Shown here piece by piece: positions 35,857 through 46,525 of a DNA stretch of 64,000 nucleotides; positions within the stretch are counted from its first letter, which is position 1, and each line of letters opens with the position of its first letter. A program made the translations under genes and the position numbers. The notes beneath the pieces were generated by a model, which saw only the letters and a program-made list of their open reading frames with translations, was not told the origin of the DNA and ran no database searches. Source of the DNA: Roridomyces roridus (lineage: Eukaryota; Basidiomycota; Agaricomycetes; Agaricales; Mycenaceae); contig JARKIF010000023.1 in NCBI GenBank assembly GCA_029378245.1, forward strand, positions 682,001 to 746,000, in the 5' to 3' direction.

Positions 35857-36905
35857 AGTTGATTTCTGCTTTCTCTCGATCGTCCATCTTTCCAGCTTGT
35901 TTCCTGTTCTATTTTGCAGATCTGAATATGCGCTGGCCGTTTATACCTAACACGACTTATCGTTGTGGATGCCACCCAAGAATTGGAGCTGTCCGAGCCA
36001 CGTTCCTCATCTTCAGGGTCCAATTGAAAGTCGTAGCCGATTGAATGTGTACTGTCGAGGATCCATTTTTAGCTGCCAATAATTGATAAAGCAATGCCTT
36101 CCTTTGAAATGTGTCACCGGCATGCCTAACGCTGCGAGCAGCAGTAAATAGCGCTTCGCATGGAGCAAAAAAACAAAGCTCATGAGCGCTCACTAGCTGC
36201 GGCCGGAATCGAACCTGGGACCGGCAAATGAAATCTCATAATACAGGGAGGCAGCCTTCATCTCAGGGCCTGGCATTTCAGTCGAGGTTTCCACCCGGAA
36301 GACTCGTCAACTTGAGAGAGTGCTCAATCCCGAATAAGTTTAGAGTCGCTTGAAGCAGTGGGTTCCTGATATCTGGGAGTCATACGAATTTCTTACTCAA
36401 GTATTGCGAAAGGATCCAGGTTGGAATTAGCAGTCGAGGCCCAACAATGACCGACCGAGCGCGTGTTTAAGTGTATTGAAACTCGTACCATCATGATCAT
36501 ATGACCGTGTGACAGTCGGAGTTTGAAAATGCCTCTTGATCCTGTATCACCATCATCTCGGATTTGTCCCAACGCCCTCATGAGACGACACTTGGACGAC
36601 ACCATCTCCCCATTGCAGCTGCTCAGGCTTGGAATGCGGGTCCGGTTTGATGGCCCAGCACCTTGCCTCGCCACTCTCGAGCCAACGAGCGTCCGGGACT
36701 CCGAGATCGCTAGTCGAGTCATATAGGTCTGTAGACTCCAGTCTTCGGGCTACGATGGCACCTCACACTTTGTCAAGATTTTCCTATGCGATGGGCTGCG
36801 GTGCTTCGGAGGACTTCGGTGCGCCATCATGCATCAGCACAAACTGCGGTCCGCCATCAGATTCATCACGTCTTCAGGTACAAGTAAGCCCTATTCACAG
36901 CACTC
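35857..36905. other. Gene-free stretch with a tRNA-like relic
   Basis: A minus-strand B-box (CCCAGGTTCGATTCCGG, 36203-36219) lies here with a poor T-stem. The 16-bp phrase gtgacagtcggagttt near 36512 repeats one at about 33115. No gene was recognised. Confidence 0.45.
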
Positions 36906-37790
36906 GCGTTTTATGTGCGGATAAAGACGAAACGGCTGGCTTGGCCGTGGTCCAAAGACTAAACGAAGGGTGCGTCGGTTTACTCCTCTTCTCCTCGCCC
37001 CATATTGAATGCCTCAAGACACTCCTCCCCCGTGGCATACTAGAGACTTTACGGTGAGCCACCCGGGTGGCTCCAACGGCATGCGATTCCGGGTGGCTAC
37101 GTCATAGCTGATGGCTGGACTCCGATGGTTGAATTCAAAGGTGAGGGTACCCAGTTGCTCTGCCTCCTCAATCTGACTTCCAGAATATTTTTGAGGATGG
37201 AAACTGAAGGATTTCGGGGTGTATCAGGGGAAATAACGAGGCACTGCATACGGAAAGGCAGCCACCAGTCGGCCACCGGATGACGTAGCTACTCGTTACC
37301 GCATGCCGTTGGAGCCACCAGGTGGCTTCTGGTGGCTGACCGCAAAGTCTCTACTTTGTCAAGGTGGACGTCACGAATTGGGACTCGGTGGTCAACATGT
37401 TCTCGCATGCAACGAGTGTATTCAAGGGCAAGGTGGATGTCGTCTTTGCGTGAGTTCCCCGGGATTTCATTCCGACTGTACTCTGAACGTCCTCTGCTCG
37501 TAGAAACGCCGGCGTGGCAGCGCCTGGCTTCCCTCACCGGCGCGCGGGCCCGCCAAATATCACGTCGATACAAGTGAATCTCGTCGGGGTTGTCTATACG
37601 ATGTAAGGTGGATCCAGGCTCTCCTTTCTCCCGAGCCAGACAAACCAATACCTCTGCAGCTGCCATCGCACATTTCCGTGAATTCAAGAGTGGAGGAAAG
37701 ATAATCGTAACCGCATCGCAAACCGGCTTACACCCTTTACCCCTCGACCCGCTCTAGTGTGGGTCTCGTCCGGTCGACCGCGATGCGGAC
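36906..37790 (+). pseudogene. Broken short-chain dehydrogenase (SDR) gene
   Basis: Recognisable SDR pieces in order: RVLCADKDETAGLAVVQRLN (36906 on), SLYFVKVDVTNWDSVVNMF (about 37349), DVVFA joined across an intron to NAGVAAPG, ITSIQVNLVGVVYT, and after another intron GGKIIVTASQTGLHPLP. The frame then meets TAG at about 37757, exactly where the YxxxK catalytic motif should lie. Another frame resumes with VGLVRSTAMRTEREGILTK, so a small deletion has removed the catalytic Tyr and Lys and shifted the frame. The glycine-rich cofactor loop at the N-terminus was not found. A MITE-like element sits in the first intron. It resembles the intact SDR at 46526 and is probably a decayed paralogue. Confidence 0.75.
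37057..37327. mobile_element. 271-bp MITE inside the SDR pseudogene intron
   Basis: The left end (ggtggctccaacggcatgcg) is repeated reverse-complemented at the right end as a perfect 20-bp inverted repeat. The similarity extends outward through an agccacc palindrome and inward to a shared ctacgtcat. The interior is non-coding. No exact target-site duplication could be assigned because the ends are palindromic. Confidence 0.75.
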
Positions 37791-37799
37791 AGAGCGGGA

Positions 37800-38742
37800 A
37801 GGTATATTGACCAAGTGTGTGCCTCTCTCATTATACGCATTCTCGTCCCATGGCTAACGCGGATGGCGCCAGTGCCATAGCTCCAGTGAGTACACCCTCT
37901 CCCACCCTGTTATCGCTCACCAATGTGCGATCGGAGGGTAATACCAACACAAATTTAGTCCCTGAATACGCGGCTGCGATGGACGCAGATGGGTGGAGTG
38001 TTTCAAAGGAGACCAGTGCGCCGTTTCGACTCGTCTCATCCTTTCTGATTTTATAGTCATGCGTGCATTCGACCTCTTCCTTGCTCCTGGATGTAGATAT
38101 TCTGGTACGTCGAACACCCTTCCCCCGGAATCTGACATGGCATTGACGCGCTGTAGGCCAGCTCGCCGAAGCTGTCGGAGACGAAGTTTCTCTCTTTGCG
38201 TTTCCCATTCCGAGTACGATTCAATCTTCCTCTTTGGTGATGACTGAATGATCCTGTTGGCAGCGAAACACAAGTCGAAGTGGTAGTTTCGAGATACATG
38301 TCTTCGCCGAGTCCATGAATCATCCTGCTGGGTCGATGGGTGGAATGAATACGGCAGACGAACATGCGTCTTCCTGCGCAGATCCGCTTCCTCATTCATC
38401 ATTTTGTCAACCGGAGAAATCCATCCGGCCTCGAGCAAAGACCTAGTATCCCCGGCCAGCCGGCTGGCGGGCGAGACTAGCAAGGACCGACCGTACTACA
38501 GAGTACTACAACTGCAACAACCATGGTACCCCTCTTGAGTCCTCAATCCCGAGTCGAACGGCCACGTGCACAGGAACTGGTACACGATCGAACTGCGTTT
38601 CAATCGCAGTGTTGTCTGCCCTTCACTAGCTCGGGTTCATTACCACCAAAGGATCCATTTCAAGGCTTGAAGTAGCCGATTTCAGCATGGTCCATGGTCA
38701 TCATTGATCTCTTTCTCTCGGAACGGCTTCAGAAGCCTGAGC
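37800..38742. other. Gene-free stretch with a tRNA-like relic
   Basis: A minus-strand B-box-like motif (GCCGTTCGACTCGGGA, 38547-38561) matches those at 32934 and 33238. Coding frames here are short and unsupported. Confidence 0.4.
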
Positions 38743-38949
38743 ATGGCACTCTACAGCGAGGCACGTCCTCAGGACTTTTACCACAAATTTGTGAGACGAG
38801 TATATCCTGTCGACAATGGTATTGAAGACTGGGCAAAGGAAAACTTGGCCCGGTTCATTTGGGACATACCGGGGGAGTATGAAGAAGAGATGGTGGAGGT
38901 GGACAATTTTGATTTCGATATACTTGCAGATGTGTCAGTGAAGAAATGA
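38743..38949 (+). CDS. Short acidic hypothetical protein (68 aa)
   Basis: An ATG frame starting MALYSEARPQDFYHKFVRR gives an aromatic- and acid-rich product ending DFDILADVSVKK. There is no signal peptide, no membrane segment and no recognisable family. It may be a remnant of a longer gene or a chance frame; the composition looks protein-like. Confidence 0.25.
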   Translation: MALYSEARPQDFYHKFVRRVYPVDNGIEDWAKENLARFIWDIPGEYEEEMVEVDNFDFDILADVSVKK

Positions 38950-39056
38950 ACCCGGTTCAAATTTGTTTCCCAATGAGCACCGATCCATACAGAGCCCGCC
39001 GGGCGACGTTCCCGCCCTGAACGCCCGAATACTGCGTAGGTAAAAATATGCAGGTT

Positions 39057-39303
39057 GCCGGCACCATAGCGGGAGTTCTCGATTCGAATGAGTGTCCTGC
39101 TCGCAACTTCATTTACAAGCTTCGAAATCACAGCGTCCCTGCCTTCTTGCTTCACTCGCTTAGTCCAATTGCAGTCAACATGCCGTTTAACTCAACATGC
39201 CGCAACGGATCAGATTCTCAACACATCATGTGTTCGGCAAGCAAGACACCGGCTCCGGTCGATCACCGGCTCCGGTCGATCACCGGCTCCGGTCGATCAC
39301 CGG
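39057..39303 (+). repeat. Dispersed repeat family B, copy 1, with an expanded 17-bp tandem array
   Basis: It begins gccggcaccata and matches 48114-48318 on the same strand for about 200 bp at roughly 80 percent identity by eye. Near its end the 17-bp unit caccggctccggtcgat is present three times plus a partial (39247-39303); copy 2 has only one. No protein is encoded. Confidence 0.8.
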
Positions 39304-39805
39304 AGTAACCAGGGACCTCCTCCAAGCCAATGGCCATAGGTCTCGTGTTTCTTCTTTGTCATATTCATGAATTTATCGAGTACCCCAGAAATTCCGGGGT
39401 TCTCAGACTTCCATTCCAATCAATCTCAAGCACCTGGATGAATACTTGAACAGTTCCCGAATGCAGACAAGTACTAAATATAGCAGTGCGAGATAAGAGA
39501 GCAACGGTCGCCCTTCTATGGCACACTCAATCCCAATGTGGTTGCTTCTGCTTCAAGACCGTCCAAGACCGTCTTTCGCTAGGGGTCCCCCCATCCGACC
39601 ATATGCTGTGCCTGCTGCACGCATTCGAGAGCCTTGGATGTCGCTCAGCACTGAGAAGCTTCCGTCTGACAGCTCCACACGGTGGGACGATCATGATGAC
39701 GCGGACCGATAGCTCGCTATCTGCTCTGCCCGTCTACCTGTAGGCAGCGCAAAAGGGTGTCTTGGTTCGACAATCAAATGATTGTAGTCGTCATCGTGTG
39801 CACCC

Positions 39806-39812
39806 TATAAAA
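39806..39812 (+). promoter_or_regulatory. TATA box of the aspartic protease gene
   Basis: tataaaa lies 67 bp before the first ATG (39879), making that ATG the likely start. Confidence 0.65.
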
Positions 39813-39878
39813 CACCGGTATCTCGGTGGATACGCCCAGCTTCCTTCCCTTTCCCTACTTCCTTCCTCCTCCCCCCGT

Positions 39879-41617
39879 ATGGGCTCTTGCCTCTCCATCC
39901 TTTTCTCCTTCGGCTCCAAGAAAGGCACCGAACCCATCCCCCAGACCACGACAATGCACCCGCTCGTGCGTTCCGCCCGCTACGCAGCAGGCAAACGCCC
40001 TAGCTTCTTCTCCGCCTATGCACGCGCCGCGAACCGCTACGGGTTCCAGAAGACGCAGTTTGCGCCGTTCCAGAAGACCCAGGACAAGGTCGTGCATGTT
40101 AATGCAAAGGGGCAGAGTGGGGACGTTCCCGCCGAGAGCGTGCAGAACGGTGCGTGTGGATACTCGTCTTCTTGATATATACTTATCTTAAGTTCTTATC
40201 CTACGTTCTTTCTGTCAGAGTGAGTGTCAAAACGGTGCCTTTGATCGCACGCTTATGTCCCCCGTTTAGCGCCGAGTATATTGTCCCAGTGAAGGTGAGT
40301 GTTATGGTCTAGATATATTTCATGTTTCTCATCGATTCCAGATCGGCACGCCCGGTGTTACTTTGCACCTGGACTTTGATACCGGGTCTTCAGACGTACG
40401 TCTTGTCCGTTTTTTTTATTGCCTTTCTTAATTTTGGATAGCTCTGGGTGTGGAGGTGCGCATACCCTACTGAATTCATACACGCGTTTCTCAGCCAAAT
40501 TATAGCTCCGAGCTCACTCGCGTCTCAACGAGCGGACACACGGTCTACAACCCGTCCAAGTCGAGCACTGCGGCCAAGCAGAGTTCATCCACTTGGAACA
40601 TCTCATACGGCGATGGCTCTTCCGCCTCTGGCAACGTCTACCTCGACAGTACGTACGCTCTCCCTCCGCCCCTTCCCAGCAGCTAATCAATCACCTACAG
40701 CGGTGACAGTCGGCAACGTCTCGATCCCTAAACAAGCTGTGGAACTCGCCGAGAAGATGAGCGCCCAATTCGCCTCTGGCGAAGGCAGCGATGGACTCCT
40801 CGGTCTCGCGTGGCCCTCCATTAACACCGTTTCCCCGAAAGCCGTCGCAACGCCCGTGGAGAATATGATCAAGCAGAAGCTCATCTCACAGCCTTTGTTC
40901 ACGGTCAAGTTGGATCGCGGGGATAATGCGGGGTTTTATAGTTTTGGCTCGGTGAGTGTTACTGCTTGTTATTGTTGAGCTGCTTCTCAAGGATGTAGAT
41001 CGACACGACGGTTACGTCGAACCCAATCACCTATACCCCAGTCGACAAGTAAGTTTCATGTCCGTTTCTACTGGACCTCAACGCTGACTCGAGCAGCTCT
41101 CAAGGATTCTGGATGGTCCCCTCCACATCCTTCTCTCTCAACGGAAAGACCATCGAACGCTCAGGCAACACCGCCATCCTCGACACCGGCACCACCCTCG
41201 CCTTGGTCGACGACTCCACCGTCTCGGCAATCTACAACTCCATCAAAGGCGCTAAATTCGACGCAGACCAAGGCGGGTACGTCTACCCCTCCTCCGCCAC
41301 GGTCCCCACCGTGGCGTTTGCCGTCGGAGACAAATTGTACACGGTGAATGCCGAGGACTTTGCTTTCGGGCCGGCGGAGGATGGATTCTTGTTTGGTGGG
41401 ATTCAGAGCAGGGGGAGTAATCCATTTGATGTGCGTCCTTTTCCTTTCTTTCTTCTTTTGGGGTGGCTCAAGGATGAGTAGATTCTGGGCGATATATTCC
41501 TCAAATCGGTGTAGTACGTCCTCGCATACCTCCCCATTGAACTTTCGCTCACTCCACCTTAGTGTCGTGTTCAACCAGGGCGAATCCACGGTCGGGCTCG
41601 CGCAGCGCGACGATTGA
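39879..41617 (+). CDS. Pepsin-type (A1) aspartic protease with an unusual N-terminus
   Basis: About eight exons encode roughly 400 aa. Both catalytic motifs are intact: DFDTGSSDLW after EYIVPVKIGTPG, and AILDTGTTLALVDD. Other A1 features are WNISYGDGSSASGNV, GSDGLLGLAWPSIN, GFWMVPS and the C-terminal FGGIQSRGSNPFDILGDIFL joined to VVFNQGESTVGLAQR. So the enzyme should be active at acid pH. Oddly, the start after the TATA box is MGSCLSILFSFGSKKG. That is too short and polar for a secretion signal and instead fits an N-myristoylation plus palmitoylation motif (Gly2, Cys4, Ser6). A propeptide-like basic region (about residues 25-75) follows. Either this copy is membrane-tethered inside the cell or a cryptic upstream exon supplies a signal. 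Confidence 0.88.
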
Positions 41618-41995
41618 GATGAGGAGATGACGACACGGACTTTGCATTTATGTTATTGGACCTTTTATGAATTCACGACTAGGAAGTAGTGGTACTGTTG
41701 ACCTCGCTCGCGGCTCGTTGTATGTACGATTTGCTCCGCATGTAGGGGAGAGCCGCGGTTGAATAGATGGTGTTCGGAGCTCAATCATAATGTTTTTGTC
41801 CACGTCTTGCATCGGTGCTACCCTTCAAATTCAACCAAATCGGAAAAGAAAGGCGATACCCGAACCATGAGTCCGCGCCTCATCCGAATTCCCATCCCAT
41901 CTTGATACGATGCGGCTCAATCCAAACAGCTTTTGCAGGCTGGCCGCTACTCTCATTGGGCGCGGCGACTTTCAACCATGAATATTCACATTTGA
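41618..41995. other. Intergenic, convergent 3' flanks
   Basis: 3' flank of the protease gene. Nothing was recognised before the MITE at 42002. Confidence 0.45.
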
Positions 41996-42001
41996 CAGCT
42001 A

Positions 42002-42174
42002 GTTGCAAAATTGTAGGCAAAGTCGGCTGGGGGAACGTGTGCGGTCCAAGTGCGGCCAGACGCTGTTTATGGTAAAAAGCTGACGTCGAATGACGCTTTC
42101 TAGTCATTTACTCCACTGTCCCGCACTTCAATCCCATTCACTCCCTCGCGAAGGTTTGCCTACAATTTTGCAAC
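42002..42174. mobile_element. 173-bp MITE with perfect 20-bp inverted ends
   Basis: gttgcaaaattgtaggcaaa at 42002-42021 is repeated exactly in reverse complement at 42155-42174. The direct repeat cagcta flanks both sides (41996-42001 and 42175-42180), fitting a 6-bp target-site duplication. The interior is non-coding. It lies between the 3' ends of two genes. Confidence 0.88.
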
Positions 42175-42240
42175 CAGCTAGAACTAGGATCAATGCGTAG
42201 TTCAATTTTCAATTTTCGTATGTAATCCTGCTGTCTTGAT

Positions 42241-43479
42241 TTACAACTCGGTAAGAACAGGCCAACCCTTGAACAAAATTTAATATAGAAAAATTATAAT
42301 CCAGAACCCACTCACCGAACTCCAATCAATCCCATTCAACCCCAAACTCGAAAACTCATCATCAAACGGCGCAGGACTATCGATAGCCGGGACATAATGA
42401 TACACAAAAACGTCCTTCCCGGTCTTCCTATCAGTGAAGATGACCTGTCCACCAGGAGCGTAGACGTTCCCATGCGAGCCGAGGACGAGGGTACCGCCCG
42501 TCTGCCGCATGTCCACGCCGTCTTTATCGAGGAACGGACCACGGGCGGAGTGCGAGCGTCCAACAAAGACTTTGTATTCGTTCCCGGGAGGAGGGAGTGC
42601 GGAGGCGTTGAAGCCGCAGCAGAGTCCGCTGCTTATGAAGAGGTAGTAGAATTCGTCGTGTTTCCAGATGAATGCGCCTTCTTCGGGATTAGGGAGGGTA
42701 CTGTTGAAGGAGACGCCGATAGGGGCGCTCGTGACTGCTGTCAGATTGTCGGTCAAGGAGAGTTGGAATATGTCATCCTGTAAATAATGTCGTTCAAAGT
42801 CAAATTGACGAGCAACTAGCAGCGCACCCAAAATGAACCAAAACTCAAGACCGGCTTTCCCTTCTCATCGATCGACAAATTCGGGTCAATCGCATTAAAA
42901 GCGTCCCCCGTAGTCGAGTTGAAGACAAGCCCATGGTCAACCCACGTCCCAGGCTCCATCGTCCTGCTCGTAGCTAGCCCGATGGCAGAATTCTGTGAAC
43001 CGAAGGTGGATACGGCGTAGTAGGCGTAGTATTGATCGTGATGGAATGATACGTCTGGGGCCCAGATGTCGTCTCGGCCGGCTAGTGGTGCGTTGAGATT
43101 GCAGGAGAATGAAAAGAAAATAGGGAAAATTCACGTAGCTGGATGGTGGAATTGTTCGGGAGGATGGAGCCAACCTCCGTCCATGGCCTATCACATTCAG
43201 AGTTGCAAGGAATCAGTGGATGGAGAGAGAGAGAAGCGCTAACGCAACGCACCCCTCGAGGTTTGTAGCAGTTATAATCCCCGCCTTGTCATGCGTCGTG
43301 AACAAGAAATATTTGCCGTCCGATTCGCGCTGAACAAGACTAGGATCGTGGACGAAGAAGAAGGGTCCTGTGAGTGGGAGAGGATCTGGGAACGTCGTAG
43401 CGGAGGCGGACTCGGACTCAGAGAGAGCGAAAGTGGCGGTGGCCAGTACGACGAGCGTGACGAGGAGTTTGAGGAGCAT
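42241..43479 (-). CDS. GH43 endo-alpha-1,5-L-arabinanase-like glycoside hydrolase
   Basis: About five exons encode roughly 350 aa. A signal peptide ([20 protein letters not shown]) precedes the five-bladed propeller domain. [17 protein letters not shown] carries the catalytic-base Asp, [13 protein letters not shown] is the usual second-blade motif, FNAIDPNLS has the pKa-tuning Asp, and [18 protein letters not shown] carries the acid Glu. GGTLVLGSH and [10 protein letters not shown] follow. The last intron (gtgagtgggttc) joins GIDWSS to GWPVLTEL, with stop at 42241; without it the protein would read into intron. All three catalytic acids are present, so it should cut arabinan side chains of pectin outside the cell. 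A TATA-like cttttaaag lies at 43526-43534. Confidence 0.9.
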
Positions 43480-43901
43480 TTTTCAAACACGAGGATGCCA
43501 GGTGACGCGGGCCCGCGGGTTCTTTCTTTTAAAGGCATTGAAATGCAGGAGCGACGCGGTCCGTGCAAAGACCAGCTGACATCCTGGCTGCGAGGAACAC
43601 TAGGAACACTCTGCGAACGAATAGGTCATCCGACATGGATGTGGGAAGCAAGAAAAACACCATCACGTGCACCACAACATCAGTCAACATAGATCAAATT
43701 TTAAACGGGAACATGAGCTAGTAATACACATCAATTACGCGGATTTTCTGTCCATTGCTTATAGCGTAATTCTAAGTAGAATTTTTGGGTGGTAGTAGGG
43801 TATGATAAGTATTGTGAATTCAAGTCAACAGATCTGCTCAGTTCGTATGAGCTCGTGCGTCAAACACAAAGAACGAATTCCACCCACAAGAAGGATCGAG
43901 A

Positions 43902-45687
43902 TCAAACGGGCGACTCCGTAATATCCGTCTCACTCTCCATCTGCGTCTCCTTCCAATTATCCTCATGCGTCTCCGACTCCAAATGCAGGCGAATCCCACC
44001 ATGTCCCAAGGGAACCACAGGCATGTCAAATTGCGGTGAATGCGGTGGCACTGCCCCTGGTGAGAAGCATATCGGACCACCATCCAACCCTGTATCGTGG
44101 TTGTTCAGGATATCGGTGACCCATCTGCCGCGCGTGTTGCTGAATTTCTTGACGCTCATGCGGTTGTCGTTTGCTGCCCGGAGGTTCAGGATCCTGAGAA
44201 GAGGTCAGTTGCGCAGAAGGAAGCGTAGACAGGGGCGCACAGCCTGCAGCACAACACGGTTGAGATCTGGATACTCATGGGGGCGTTGATGGGTTGAATG
44301 AGTTCATTTCCTTGGCTAAGGACATCTCGTCAGCCGCGTCAATGGGACGGTAAGGAGTAGCTTACACGAAGAATATCACATTGAGTCTACATGGTGTCAA
44401 CGACGGTCCGGGAAACAAACCAAGAGGACTCACAAATTTAAAGACGTGATGGCGAAAAAATAAAACAACCCATCGCGCACCATGCGGTGCATGAGCGAGG
44501 ACGTCCCACCGCGTCTGTGCTGGTCGATAGCCCGGTAGAGTGTCATCCCAGTCACCACCATGTCGAATGTCCTAAAAAAAGTCAGTCAGCAGCCGGGCAT
44601 TTGTGGAGTGAGTGTCGTACATGGGAGCGGCATAAAAGGCGATGATGAACTTGGGGCCGGCGATGGAGGGTTTGCCTGTAACTGGAGGCGGGGGTATTAG
44701 GCGATGTTGGTATAAATGAAGGCACGACGTGACATACTCAGGCATGGGCCAGGCCACGATGGGAGCCTCGTGTCTGTAAGGGATGCCGTCAGGATGAAGT
44801 ACGGAAATACGGCATACAAAAATACTTGCAGTCAAAGGCGAGGATGGGGACGGCGATCATAACTCCGAGAAAGGCAGCCATGAGGACGAGGAGGAAGGCG
44901 GCCATGCGTCGGTCGCAGCCATATAGCGCGTATATGCTATGATGGGGAGGTTAGAGAGGACGTCCGGGGATGCTTGGAAGACCGGACGTACCGGAGAGCA
45001 AGGACTTGGCGGACCGGAGATTAGCATCCATACTAGCGAGAAGAGGTGGGGCACTCACCCGCTTCGATAGCGAGATCGATGAGGACAGCGGCCCCGGGTA
45101 AGGCTTTCACATATCGAGCACAGGATCTTGGGGAGAGTCAATCTCTATCGGCGAGATAGTGATACCGACAACTCACTCTTGCTTCCAGCTGGCGAAAAAC
45201 CCTATCCGAGGGCGGGTCAAGCAACGTACGAAGCGTAATTGAGAAGACACTTACAGGTGTCTGTGACTAGGGCCCAGAAGCACCCGTTAGTCCATCGAAC
45301 GAGCTCTCGGACCTTCTATGACTTACGGACGAGCACCGCAAACGTGTAGTATCGGACCACACAGTAAAGCGTTTTAATGGGACTCCACCCTTTGGACTTC
45401 CAGATGTACCTCCACTAGTATCGAGTGAGTTATCTCTGTCACAAGGACGACGAACGGGTACACACCTCTTGCGGGAGGCAGGAAAGCCAGTCCCAGATCA
45501 GGATGGACGTCGTGCCTTGGGTGTCTTGAGCACAGTCTAAGCGCGCGATATAGGATGGAATATTTACAAGCAATGTAAATCTGCGCAGCATGAGTGACGC
45601 CTCCCGCCCGAAGATGCAGCATACCTGCGCCGCGTTCACGACTTGATCAAAGCTGTGGACATTAACACTCGCGTCGACTGCTGGCAT
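43902..45687 (-). CDS. Seven-helix membrane protein of the DUF6533 type
   Basis: About ten exons encode roughly 390 aa. The N-terminus MPAVDASVNVHSFDQ, then LLVNIPSYIARL and a short segment ending WLSCLPQE, spliced to WRYIWKSKGWSPIKTLYCVV, is the DUF6533 signature found in large agaricomycete families. Later exons give hydrophobic helices (VLIDLAIEAVLALRIYALY, LLVLMAAFLGVMIAVPILA, FIIAFYAAPM), then TFDMVVTGMTLYRAIDQHR, ILNLRAAND and a cytoplasmic tail ending ETDITESPV. The function is unknown; a receptor-like role has been assumed for the family but not shown. It heads a run of 7TM genes between here and 56.6 kb. Exon limits in the middle are approximate. Confidence 0.78.
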
Positions 45688-46525
45688 AGCGGCGTGGTGC
45701 AGGAAGCAGGGAGGGGGAGGGGGAGCTAGTCAGGAAACCCAATTTACCCACGAAGACTGGGACTTAAGTATTCGGAAGGCTCAGCCGACTGGCAGGCCCC
45801 CGTATATCCGGCGACGGCGGACATCTTTAATGAAGAAAAGAATAGGACCGGTTCCCAGGACATCGAAATTCTCCACAGTGTCTACAGTAGATATTGAAGC
45901 GATTTTTCGCGTGCACGGGCTGCCAGGGTGGACATTTTGACAATGGTGACTCTGGGCGCCGTGTGTCGGATCGGGAGGGGACACTCTGTAGATATAGTCC
46001 ATCGCTTGCCATCCGGGCGCTAGAGAGTCGGCGCAAGGTAGCTCCGAGCTTGGCGCATGTGGTGCAGAGGTAAAAGTAGCAGCCAATCGATAGCAAACAA
46101 AAATTGACACAAACATTGCGGCTGTCCTCGGCTGTCTGCCGCTGTCTGCCACCATGTCCAGACCAACCGATTAGTTCGCCAGGAGGCGCCTCGAGGCTAC
46201 CCTCCGCTCAAAACGCGTCTCTTGGAAGAAGCAACCCCACGAATGGACAGCACAGGAATCGGGCGGTGCAAAGGGTGCCAATCTCCCGCGATTTCCCGGC
46301 AACTCCACCTTGACAACCAGAATGTGCCATGGTATGCCACAATTCCAGCGGACTTGACCTGAACGAGAACAAGGCGGATAGAAAACAACGTCGCACTGGA
46401 AACGACGTGTGGCGTCTCATGGGGAACACGGAATGTCAGCTGCTCCGATGGGCTTCTACTTATGGCTGCTGCTTCTCCGTACCCCCCACGGTCCACGTCG
46501 CTCTACATTCCAGTTTTCACCACTC
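45688..46525. other. Divergent intergenic region
   Basis: Upstream of the DUF6533 gene (minus) and the SDR gene (plus). No further gene was recognised. Confidence 0.4.
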
